From Rhizobiaceae bacterium (GTDB lineage: Bacteria > Pseudomonadota > Alphaproteobacteria > Rhizobiales > Rhizobiaceae): DNA of 47,147 bases. The notes below the pieces were generated by a model that saw nothing but the letters and a program-made list of their open reading frames with translations, was not told the DNA's origin and searched no databases. Within the stretch, counting starts at the first letter, position 1. Every line of letters begins with the position of its first letter. The stretch covers positions 1 to 47,147 of the forward strand of contig JAJFMR010000001.1 of assembly GCA_020696915.1 (NCBI GenBank), in the 5' to 3' direction. The position numbers and the translations under genes are program-made. Of this stretch, positions 17,996 to 25,356 are shown piece by piece.

Positions 17996-19539
17996 CGGGA
18001 GGATTGGACGTGCCCGGAGTTCCTGAACGCGCCGTCCTCGACGGCGGACTGTCGATCAGCCGCCTGGTCTGCGGCCTGTGGCAGGTCGCAGACATGGAGA
18101 AGGATGGCGACACCCTCGATCCCGAAAGGGCCGCCGACGCGCTCGAGGCCTATGCGCGGGCCGGCTTCGACACGTTCGACATGGCCGACCACTATGGCAG
18201 CGCCGAGTTCGTCGCGGGCCGCCTGCTTGCCCGGCAGCCTACCGCCTTCCGTCCCGTCGCGCTCACCAAATGGTGCCCCGAGCCCGGGCCGATGACGCCT
18301 CATGTCGTCCGCAGGGGCGTCGAGGAGAGGCTGACCAGGCTCGGCGTCGAACGAATCGACCTGCTGCAGTTTCACTGGTGGACGTTCTCGCATCCGGCCT
18401 GGCTCGATGCCCTCCACGAGATGGATCGGTTGCGGCAGGAAGGGCTGATCGGCGCGCTTGGCGTCACCAATTTCGACGCTGCGCATCTGCGCGTGGCGCT
18501 CGCCGACGGCATCAGGCTTGCCACCAACCAGGTGTCGTTCTCGCTGCTCGACCGGCGTGCCGCCGGGGAACTGTCGGCGCTTTGCCGCGAGCGCGGGGTC
18601 AGGCTTCTCGCTTACGGGACGCTCTGCGGCGGCTTTCTTTCGGAACGATGGCTGGGCCGGCCGGAGCCGGCCGGCATCGGCGACTGGAGCCGCTCCAAGT
18701 ACAAGCGTTTCATCGACGTGGCCGGCGGCTGGGCGGCATTCCAGGAAATCCTGGCGGCGGCCGCCGCCATTGCCGCGCGGCATGGCGTTTCGGTCTCGAA
18801 CGTCGCGACACGCTGGGTGCTCGATCACGCTTCCGTCGCCGCTGCCATAATCGGCGCCCGGATCGGCGAAAGCGAGCACCGCTCGGACAATCTCGGCGTC
18901 TTCGGCTTCGCCCTCGATGAACAGGATCTGGCCGATCTGGAGGCGGCGTTCGCAGCGAGCCTGCCCATCCCGGGCGATTGCGGTGACGAATACCGCCGCC
19001 CGCCCTACCTGACGGCCTCGGGCGACCTCAGCCATCACATTTCGAGGCTGCCGCCGGTCTACACCGCCGAACCGGTGCCGGGATCGCCCGGCCGCTGGCG
19101 TGTGTCAACGGGAAGCGTATGGGAGCCGATGGCAGGCTACAGCCGCGCCCTGCGCGTCAACGGCATGATCCGGGTCTCCGGCACCACGGCAACGCATGGT
19201 GCGGATCGTGTCGTCGCACCGGGCGACGCAGGCGCGCAGACGACCTACATCCTGGACAAGATCGAGGCGGCCATCGCCGCACTGGGCGGGCGGATGGAGG
19301 ATGTCGTGCGCACCCGCATCTATCTCGAGGACGGGTCCGACTGGGAGCAGGTGTCGAGGGCGCACGGACGCGTCTTCGGAGACATCCGGCCGGCCAACAC
19401 GATGGTGGCGGCAGGCGGCCTGATCGGCGAGTATGCGGTCGAGATCGAGGCCGAGGCAGAGCTCGTCGATGCTGAGCCTGTCGCAGCGGAGCCCGGCGAA
19501 GCGGAGCCTGTCGGACACCGCGGAGGCGGCCCGTCCTGA
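17992..19539 (+). CDS. aldo/keto reductase fused to a Rid (YjgF/YER057c) domain
   Basis: A 515-residue two-domain protein. Residues 15-330 form an aldo/keto reductase with the full tetrad Asp63, Tyr68, Lys93 and His128 (QFHWW). Residues 372-493 form a Rid domain: YSRALRVNGMIRVSG, VVRTRIYL and YAVEIEAEAEL. In E. coli RidA, Arg105 in the PARSCVEV motif is needed for imine hydrolysis; here the matching segment reads PANTMVAA, so that Arg is Asn. The protein may thus not be a classical enamine/imine deaminase. The last 22 residues come from a 15-base repeat (AEP-x-x three times). ATG 17992 overlaps the permease stop. Role: probably processing of the imported compound, inferred from context. Confidence 0.9.
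   Translation: MTGGLDVPGVPERAVLDGGLSISRLVCGLWQVADMEKDGDTLDPERAADALEAYARAGFDTFDMADHYGSAEFVAGRLLARQPTAFRPVALTKWCPEPGPMTPHVVRRGVEERLTRLGVERIDLLQFHWWTFSHPAWLDALHEMDRLRQEGLIGALGVTNFDAAHLRVALADGIRLATNQVSFSLLDRRAAGELSALCRERGVRLLAYGTLCGGFLSERWLGRPEPAGIGDWSRSKYKRFIDVAGGWAAFQEILAAAAAIAARHGVSVSNVATRWVLDHASVAAAIIGARIGESEHRSDNLGVFGFALDEQDLADLEAAFAASLPIPGDCGDEYRRPPYLTASGDLSHHISRLPPVYTAEPVPGSPGRWRVSTGSVWEPMAGYSRALRVNGMIRVSGTTATHGADRVVAPGDAGAQTTYILDKIEAAIAALGGRMEDVVRTRIYLEDGSDWEQVSRAHGRVFGDIRPANTMVAAGGLIGEYAVEIEAEAELVDAEPVAAEPGEAEPVGHRGGGPS
19471..19515 (+). repeat. 15-bp tandem repeat encoding the C-terminal AEPxx tail
   Basis: Three 15-base units, GCTGAGCCTGTCGCA, GCGGAGCCCGGCGAA and GCGGAGCCTGTCGGA, run head to tail and encode AEPVA, AEPGE and AEPVG. 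The consensus resembles dispersed extragenic elements with a GAGCCTGTCG core. Confidence 0.8.
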
Positions 19540-19551
19540 CAAACGGTCCCG

Positions 19552-19567
19552 ATCCCGTGGACGGGAT
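19552..19567. terminator. possible bidirectional hairpin between convergent genes
   Basis: ATCCCG-TGGA-CGGGAT forms a 6-bp stem between the fusion gene (end 19539) and gshB (end 19590). There is no T run on either side. Confidence 0.3.
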
Positions 19568-19589
19568 ATGACGGCAGACGCCGCTCCTG

Positions 19590-20537
19590 TTATGCCCCGC
19601 CCGTCTTCGCCTCGACGGCATCCCAGAACAGCGCCGCGATGTCGGCGCCGCCGAAGCGCCTGACTTCACGGATGCCGGTCGGGGAGGTGACGTTGATCTC
19701 GGTGAGATAGTCGCCGATCACGTCGATGCCGACCAGGATGAAGCCGCGCTCCTTGAGCGAAGGCCCGATCCGGGCGCAGATCTCTCTCTCGCGCTCCGTC
19801 AGTTCCGTCTTCTCCGCCCGTCCGCCGGCATGCATGTTGGACCGCGAATCGTGCTCGGCCGGCACCCGGTTGATGGCACCGACTGCCTCGCCGTCGATCA
19901 GGATGATGCGCTTGTCGCCCTTGCGGACCTCCTTCAGATAGCGCTGCACGATGAAGGCTTCGCGGAACATCTGCGAGAACATCTCGAGCAAAGACGCCAG
20001 ATTGCGGTCGGCCTCGTGAAGGTGAAAGATCCCGGCGCCGCCATTGCCGTAGAGCGGCTTGACGATGATGTCGCCATACTCCTTCCGGAAGGCGTCGACT
20101 TCCCGCGCATCACGGGTGATCAGGGTTTCCGGCATGAGGTCCGGAAACTCGGTGACGAATATTTTCTCCGGGCTGTTGCGCACCCATGCCGGATCGTTGA
20201 CCACCAGGGTGCGCGGATGCACGCGCTCCAGCATGTGCGTCGTGGTGATGTAGTTCATGTCGAAGGGCGGATCCTGGCGCAGCAGGATCACGTCCATCTC
20301 TGCAAGATCGGTGCGGACCGGGCTTCCGAGCGAAAAATGGTTCCCCTGCTCATCGCGGACCCCGACCTCCTCGATCGAGGCAAACAGCCTGTTTCCGAAC
20401 ATCGCCAGCCGGTCCGGCGTGTAGTGGAACAGGCGGTGCCCCCGCCACCCGGCTTCCAGCATCAGCGCGAAGCTGGTGTCCCCCGCTATGGAGATGGTCG
20501 AGATGTGATCCATCTGAACGGCGATGTTGAGCGGCAT
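19590..20537 (-). CDS. gshB: glutathione synthetase
   Basis: A 315-residue ATP-grasp enzyme that joins gamma-glutamylcysteine to glycine. It begins MPLNIAVQMDHI, as usual for GshB, and has LLRQDPPFDMNYITTTHMLE, the Gly-rich ATP lid IVKPLYGNGGAGIF, and the Mg-binding ITEINVTSPTG-like segment (YLTEINVTSPTGIRE). ATG 20537 is chosen for the GGAGAAG site before it; the frame is open for 22 more codons but those lack protein character. In relatives gshB lies near comM, so the accessory cluster at 11.6-19.5 kb may be inserted between them (inference). Confidence 0.97.
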   Translation of the reverse strand: MPLNIAVQMDHISTISIAGDTSFALMLEAGWRGHRLFHYTPDRLAMFGNRLFASIEEVGVRDEQGNHFSLGSPVRTDLAEMDVILLRQDPPFDMNYITTTHMLERVHPRTLVVNDPAWVRNSPEKIFVTEFPDLMPETLITRDAREVDAFRKEYGDIIVKPLYGNGGAGIFHLHEADRNLASLLEMFSQMFREAFIVQRYLKEVRKGDKRIILIDGEAVGAINRVPAEHDSRSNMHAGGRAEKTELTEREREICARIGPSLKERGFILVGIDVIGDYLTEINVTSPTGIREVRRFGGADIAALFWDAVEAKTGGA

Positions 20538-20626
20538 CTCGCTTCTCCGGGCCCTGCGCTGAGGGAGCCTATAGGAAACTCGGGGCGTCATGCCAATCGT
20601 CATCCCTCCGGAGCAGGGACGGCTGA

Positions 20627-20836
20627 TCGATTTCCGTCGATTTCGCGACGGGGCGGCCTGGCCGCCTGTCCGGCATCTATGACAAGTCCGTTCCCCGTCT
20701 CCCCTACGTCATCGCCTATGTGCTGTCGGAGCGGGCCGACCGCGAACGAGTCGTGATCCTGCGCGTCATCCACGTCGCGGGAGTCGCCGGCCGAGGGCTG
20801 GCCTTGAGTTCCCCATCAGCCTTTACCGTTTGTTGA
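20627..20836 (+). pseudogene. remnant of a ParE/RelE-type toxin (C-terminal part)
   Basis: An open stretch after TGA 20624-20626 encodes GRPGRLSG, then VPRLPYVIAYVL and VVILRVIHVAG. This is the order found in the C-terminal half of ParE-family toxins (GRxGRxxGTRE, LPYVIxYRV, VxILRVxHGAR). There is no start codon with a full N-terminal half and no antitoxin gene, and the closing HGAR is degraded. It sits between the gshB start and the next gene. I read it as a decayed toxin gene; frame 20651-20780 is the recognisable part. Confidence 0.6.
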
Positions 20837-20905
20837 AGCGGCCGGGCTAGGCTCGGGTCTCCCGGCGATCAGGTGACGGCCGGTTGCGGAAGGCCGCCCC
20901 CGAAC

Positions 20906-22783
20906 ATGACCGATGTCGCCACGGCAAACGTCCGACCGATGCGTGGCTTAGGCAATGCTGCGGCCTCGCTGCTTGCCGCGCTGGTTTTCCTGGGTCTTCA
21001 CGCCGCCGCCGGGTTCCCGTCGCTCGTCGATGCCGGGAGCGACAATGACAGCCTGCTTCGGCTGGTCGAGGTCCGCGACCTGATCAGCGGCCAGGCATGG
21101 TTCGACCTCACTCAGAACCGCCTCGGCCCCGATGGCGGCGTGACGATGCACTGGTCACGCCTGGTGGACGCGCCGATTGCCGCCATCATGCTTGCCGCTG
21201 CGGTTCTGACCGGCAGCGCCGCCATCGGCGAAGCGGCGGCGCGCGTGCTCTGGCCGGCCGGCCTGTTTTTCGCCGCCATGCTGTTCATGCTGCGCGCCGC
21301 GCGACGCCACGGCGGCGAGGATGCCGTGTTGCCGGCATTGGTGATCGGCGCCGCCGCCCTCCACTACACCGCTGCCTTCGCGCCCGGCGCGCTCGACCAT
21401 CACAATGTCGAGATCGTGCTGGCGCTCGCCACCGTCTCCTTCCTGCTCGAGGCGCTGGCGCGCGGCGGCCTGGCGCCCGGCGCTGCCGCCGGCGCCTGCT
21501 CGGCCTTGATGATGGCTGTGGGCATGGAGGCGCTGCCTTATGTGGCGGCCGGTGGAGCAGCGGCAGCCACAGCCTTCCTTCTCGCTCCGCACCGCATGTG
21601 GCGCACCGCGGCTGGCTTTGGACTTGGCTTGGGCGGGGTTGCCGCGGTGGCCTTTGCCGCCACCGTTTCGCCGGACGCCTGGAGCGCAGCCGAATGCGAC
21701 CGCTTCTCGCTGCCCCATCTCGCGGCGGCGGCGCTGGCCGGCCCCGGGCTGGCGGTGGTTGCCGGCAGTTCGGCCCTGCGTTCGTCGCGCGGCCTTCGGC
21801 TCGCAGCGCTCGCCGGCCTGGCAGCCCTGCTCGCCGGTCTGCTGGCGGCGTTCTTTCCGGCATGTCTCGCGGACCCTTATGCCTCACTCGACCCGCGGCT
21901 GCAGGATCTCTGGCTGGATGCAGTGATCGAGGCGCAGCCGCTGGCCAAGGTTCTGGCGCTCGATCCGGCCATGGCGGCCGGCCATTACGGTCCCCCGGTG
22001 CTGGCGCTGCTTTGCCTGGCTGCTTCGTTCCGCAACGAGCGCCGCTTCTCCGAGGCGGCGGTCATCGGCGCCTTCCTCGGGGCGGCTTTGCTGGTCAGCG
22101 TCTGGCAGATCAGGGGCTCGCTGTTCTCCGTGCCGCTCGCCGCCGTGCCGCTTGCCGCGCTCGTCGCCCGCCGGCGGCAACCTCGTTCCGGGACGGCGCC
22201 CGACACTGCGAAGCTTCTCGCTGCGTGGCTGGGCTCCTTCAGCGTCGTCTGGAGCCTTGCAGCCGGCGGCCTCGTCCGGACGCAGCAGTCGGGGATTGCC
22301 GCAACTCCGAGCGCCACCCTGCCTGGCTCGTGCGGGGCCGAAGGGGATTTCCGCGACCTCGCCGCGCTTCCCTCGACCGGAGTCCTCGTCGTCTCCAATC
22401 TCGGCGCACCGGTTCTCGCATACACGCCGCACCGCGTCCTCGCCGGTCCCTATCATCGCAACGTCGAAGGCAATCTGGCAGCGCTCGACGCCTTCACCGG
22501 AGCTGCCGAAACGGCGCAGGACGTGGTTTGGCGGCACGGCATGACCGTCGTCGCGCTCTGCGCCGGGAATGACGAAACGCGGTTTCTCGCCGGGCATGCG
22601 CCGCACGGATTCCTCGCTGGACTGACACGTGGCGACGTCCCGGGCTGGCTGGAACGCCTGCCCGGCAGTGAGAGCGATTCGTTGCGGTTGTTCCGGGTAC
22701 GGGCTCACCTTAGCGATGTCCCGGCAAAGACTGCGGCAATGGGACCGCAAGCCATGGCCGCGCGTCGACACACGCGGGCCTGA
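20906..22783 (+). CDS. large multi-spanning membrane protein, GT-C/oligosaccharyltransferase-like
   Basis: A roughly 625-residue inner-membrane protein with an N-terminal helix and about ten more hydrophobic segments up to residue 460, then a soluble C-terminal domain of some 150 residues. Right after the first helix comes an acidic D-N-D motif (46-48) in DAGSDNDSLLRLVEVRDL, and residues 164-169 read DHHNVE. Acidic motifs in the first loop and a DHH in the second are features of GT-C lipid-linked glycosyltransferases such as STT3 and PMT. No assigned family comes to mind. ATG 20906 is preferred; GTG 20873 and ATG 20939 are possible. It could transfer a sugar from a polyprenyl carrier; this is inference. 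Confidence 0.7.
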   Translation: MTDVATANVRPMRGLGNAAASLLAALVFLGLHAAAGFPSLVDAGSDNDSLLRLVEVRDLISGQAWFDLTQNRLGPDGGVTMHWSRLVDAPIAAIMLAAAVLTGSAAIGEAAARVLWPAGLFFAAMLFMLRAARRHGGEDAVLPALVIGAAALHYTAAFAPGALDHHNVEIVLALATVSFLLEALARGGLAPGAAAGACSALMMAVGMEALPYVAAGGAAAATAFLLAPHRMWRTAAGFGLGLGGVAAVAFAATVSPDAWSAAECDRFSLPHLAAAALAGPGLAVVAGSSALRSSRGLRLAALAGLAALLAGLLAAFFPACLADPYASLDPRLQDLWLDAVIEAQPLAKVLALDPAMAAGHYGPPVLALLCLAASFRNERRFSEAAVIGAFLGAALLVSVWQIRGSLFSVPLAAVPLAALVARRRQPRSGTAPDTAKLLAAWLGSFSVVWSLAAGGLVRTQQSGIAATPSATLPGSCGAEGDFRDLAALPSTGVLVVSNLGAPVLAYTPHRVLAGPYHRNVEGNLAALDAFTGAAETAQDVVWRHGMTVVALCAGNDETRFLAGHAPHGFLAGLTRGDVPGWLERLPGSESDSLRLFRVRAHLSDVPAKTAAMGPQAMAARRHTRA

Positions 22784-22935
22784 CCGGCCATGACGCCCAG
22801 CCTTCGCTTCTGCCGCCGATCGGCGTTGGCCCCGCCGGGTCCCGCTTTTTGCCCCGCCATTGGTCTTGCTCTCGGACCATCCGTATCCGATAAGAGCCGG
22901 CGCCGGAGCGGCAGGGCGCCAGGGAGACTGGACCA

Positions 22936-23703
22936 ATGATGCCGGTGGCACGTTTTCCGGGCCTGGAAGGTGCGTCCGTGCTCATCACGGGCGGCGGCAG
23001 CGGCATCGGCGCGGCGTTGACCGAGGGCTTTGCGGGCCAGGGCTGCAAGGTTGCCTTCATCGACATTGCGGAGGCGCCGAGCCGGGCACTGGCCGACCGC
23101 ATTGCCGCGGCCACCGGCGTACGCCCGCTCCACCTCGGTGCCGACCTGCGTGACGTGCAGGCGTTGCGGGAGGCGGCAGCACGCGCGGCCGCGGCGCACG
23201 GCCCGGTCACCGTGCTGATCAACAACGCTGCCGTGGACGAGCGGCATGCATTCGAGGATGTCGACGTCGACTACTGGGACGGCAATCAGGCGATCAACCT
23301 TCGGCCGCATTTCTTCACCGCGCAGGCGGTGGCGCCCGGCATGAAGGCGGCCGGCGGAGGCTCCATCATCAATTTCACCTCCATCTCCTACATGATGAAT
23401 CATCCCGGCATGCCGTCCTACACGGCCGCCAAGGCGGGCATCGTGGGCCTTACCAAGGGGCTGGCGGGCAGGCTCGGGCCGGACCGGATCAGGGTGAACG
23501 CCATCGCGCCCGGCTGGGTGATCACAGAACGGCAGCGGGAACTCTGGGTCACCGAAGAAAGTCTGGCCGCGCATGTCGGCAGGCAATGCATCCCAGAGGT
23601 GATGCAGCCCGGCGACATTGTCGGTCCGTGCCTCTTCCTTGCCTCGGATGCCTCCCGCATGCTGACGGCGCAGACGCTTGTCGTCGACGGGGGCTATCTG
23701 TGA
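22936..23703 (+). CDS. SDR family dehydrogenase, probably galactose/aldose 1-dehydrogenase
   Basis: A 255-residue classical short-chain dehydrogenase. The cofactor loop TGGGSGIG is at 18-25, NNAA at 96-99, and the active site Asn121, Ser149, Tyr162, Lys166 is complete (SYTAAKAG). The protein ends VVDGGYL, typical of the family. AGGGAG precedes the ATG. It overlaps dgoK by GTGA and is followed by dgoA, so the most likely substrate is galactose (or a related aldose), oxidised to the lactone in the DeLey-Doudoroff route. Substrate assignment rests on the neighbours. Confidence 0.88.
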   Translation: MMPVARFPGLEGASVLITGGGSGIGAALTEGFAGQGCKVAFIDIAEAPSRALADRIAAATGVRPLHLGADLRDVQALREAAARAAAAHGPVTVLINNAAVDERHAFEDVDVDYWDGNQAINLRPHFFTAQAVAPGMKAAGGGSIINFTSISYMMNHPGMPSYTAAKAGIVGLTKGLAGRLGPDRIRVNAIAPGWVITERQRELWVTEESLAAHVGRQCIPEVMQPGDIVGPCLFLASDASRMLTAQTLVVDGGYL

Positions 23704-24632
23704 GTCCAGCGTTCGCCGCGGTCGACTGGGGCACGTCGAGCTTCAGGCTGTGGCTGCTCGATTCGACCGGCGCGGTGCTGGCGGAACGCCGCAGCGGCGA
23801 CGGCTTGGCCAAGGCCGCTGCCGAGGGCTTTGCCTCGGTCCTTTCCCGGCATCTCGATTCCGTGAGGTCGGCTTCCGACACGCCGGTCGTCATCTGCGGC
23901 ATGGCAGGATCCCGGCAGGGCTGGCTGGAAGCCCCTTACGTGGCGGTGCCGGCCCGGCTCGACGACATACTCGCGGGTTCCGTCCCCGTGCCCGGCCAGG
24001 GCCGCGAGGTCCGCATCCTTCCCGGCCTTGCGCAGCGTGCCGCGGACGCGCCGGACGTCATGCGCGGCGAGGAGACGCAGCTTGCCGGAGTGGCGCCGCT
24101 GTTTGCGTCCGGCTCCCATCTCGTCTGCATGCCCGGCACGCATTCCAAATGGGTCGAGGCGAGCGACGGCGTCATCGACAGCTTCGCCACCTACATCACC
24201 GGAGAGCTTTTCGCGCTACTCTCAACGCATTCCATCCTGCGCCATTCGGTCGGCGAAATACCGGCCGCGGCGTCTCCCGACAGCAGCGCCTTCAGGACCA
24301 GTTGCGCCGAAGCCCTGGCGCTCGGCGGCGATATCGGTTCCGCGCTCTTCCGCATCCGCGCCTCCAGCCTGCTGCAGGAGCAGGACGAAAGCGCCGCCGC
24401 CTCGCGGCTATCGGGTCTGCTGATCGGTGCCGAGATCGCCTCGGCGCGCCGCCGCCCCGCCGCAGATCGCCCGGTCATCCTCGTCGCCTCGGGCGCGCTC
24501 GGCCTGCTCTATCGGGCCGGGCTCGAACTCGCCGGCTCGGCGGTTCTCTCGGCGGATGCGGACGAGGCGGTTCGCGCCGGCCTGCTGGCGGCGGCGAAGC
24601 GCCTGGGATGGACGCGCGGGACGACTGGATGA
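23700..24632 (+). CDS. dgoK: 2-dehydro-3-deoxygalactonokinase
   Basis: A 310-residue sugar-acid kinase that phosphorylates 2-keto-3-deoxygalactonate. Typical motifs are VDWGTSSFRLW at the N-terminus (phosphate 1), VICGMAGSRQGW, and CMPGTHSKWVE. GTG 23700 overlaps the SDR stop, and the protein then begins SPAFAAVDWGT as expected. The stop overlaps the dgoA start (ATGA at 24629-24632). Together the two enzymes give pyruvate and glyceraldehyde 3-phosphate. Confidence 0.94.
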   Translation: MSPAFAAVDWGTSSFRLWLLDSTGAVLAERRSGDGLAKAAAEGFASVLSRHLDSVRSASDTPVVICGMAGSRQGWLEAPYVAVPARLDDILAGSVPVPGQGREVRILPGLAQRAADAPDVMRGEETQLAGVAPLFASGSHLVCMPGTHSKWVEASDGVIDSFATYITGELFALLSTHSILRHSVGEIPAAASPDSSAFRTSCAEALALGGDIGSALFRIRASSLLQEQDESAAASRLSGLLIGAEIASARRRPAADRPVILVASGALGLLYRAGLELAGSAVLSADADEAVRAGLLAAAKRLGWTRGTTG

Positions 24633-25267
24633 GATCCGCCTTTCCCGATTTTCGCCGCCGCCTCGTGGCAATCCTGCGCGGCATTCGCCCGGACGAGGCG
24701 GTGGCTGCCGGATCGGCGCTGTTCGAGGCCGGGATCGAGACGATCGAAGTGCCGCTCAACTCTCCCGAGCCGTTTCGATCGATAGAGAGCCTTGCCCGCG
24801 CCCTGCCGCCGGCCGCGCTGGTCGGAGCGGGAACGGTGCTGACCCCGGCCGATGTCGAGCGGCTCGACCAGGCTGGCGGCCGACTCCTGGTCAGCCCCAA
24901 TATCGACACCGGCGTGCTTGGCCGGGCCCGCGCCTTCGGCATGGTGACCATGCCCGGTGTCTTTACGGCCACGGAAGCTTTGCGCGCGCTCGCCGCGGAC
25001 GCTTCGGCGCTGAAATTCTTCCCGGCCAGCGTGCTCGGCCCGAAAGGAATCGCGGCAGTCCGGGCAGTCCTGCCCGCCGACACGGTGATCGCCGCCGTCG
25101 GAGGCATTTCCGAGAAGGATTTTGCCGATTATGCAAGGGCCGGCGTCAACACGTTCGGTCTCGGTTCCAGCCTCTATTCCCCCGGCATGGACGTCGCTCT
25201 CCTGCGGCAGCGGGCGGCGGCGGCCGTCGACGCGTGGGATGCGGTCTTTGCCGGAGACGGCAGATGA
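24629..25267 (+). CDS. dgoA: 2-dehydro-3-deoxy-6-phosphogalactonate aldolase
   Basis: A 212-residue class I aldolase of the KDPG/KDPGal family that splits 2-keto-3-deoxy-6-phosphogalactonate to pyruvate and glyceraldehyde 3-phosphate. The Schiff-base Lys129 lies in ALKFFPAS and the general base Glu40 in IEVPLNSP, matching Lys126 and Glu37 of the E. coli enzyme with a constant offset. GAGTVLT and the VGGISEKDF phosphate loop are also present. ATG 24629 overlaps the dgoK stop; ATG 24608 would add seven residues. No galactonate dehydratase gene is in the window. Confidence 0.94.
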   Translation: MRSAFPDFRRRLVAILRGIRPDEAVAAGSALFEAGIETIEVPLNSPEPFRSIESLARALPPAALVGAGTVLTPADVERLDQAGGRLLVSPNIDTGVLGRARAFGMVTMPGVFTATEALRALAADASALKFFPASVLGPKGIAAVRAVLPADTVIAAVGGISEKDFADYARAGVNTFGLGSSLYSPGMDVALLRQRAAAAVDAWDAVFAGDGR

Positions 25268-25356
25268 TCGTGGCAGCGTTCGGCGCCTTTCCGGAGCGTG
25301 CCGGCACCTCATTGGCCACTCTCCACTGTAGACGGGCGAACCGGCGCGGCCAATGA
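25264..25356 (+). CDS. 30-codon ORF tiling exactly between dgoA and the ATP-grasp gene
   Basis: ATG 25264 overlaps the dgoA stop (ATGATGA context) and its TGA 25354-25356 overlaps the ATG of the next gene as ATGA. It would encode a 30-residue peptide starting MIVAAFGAFPERAG with a basic C-terminus. No family is recognised. It may only serve to couple translation, or may be chance. Confidence 0.3.
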   Translation: MIVAAFGAFPERAGTSLATLHCRRANRRGQ

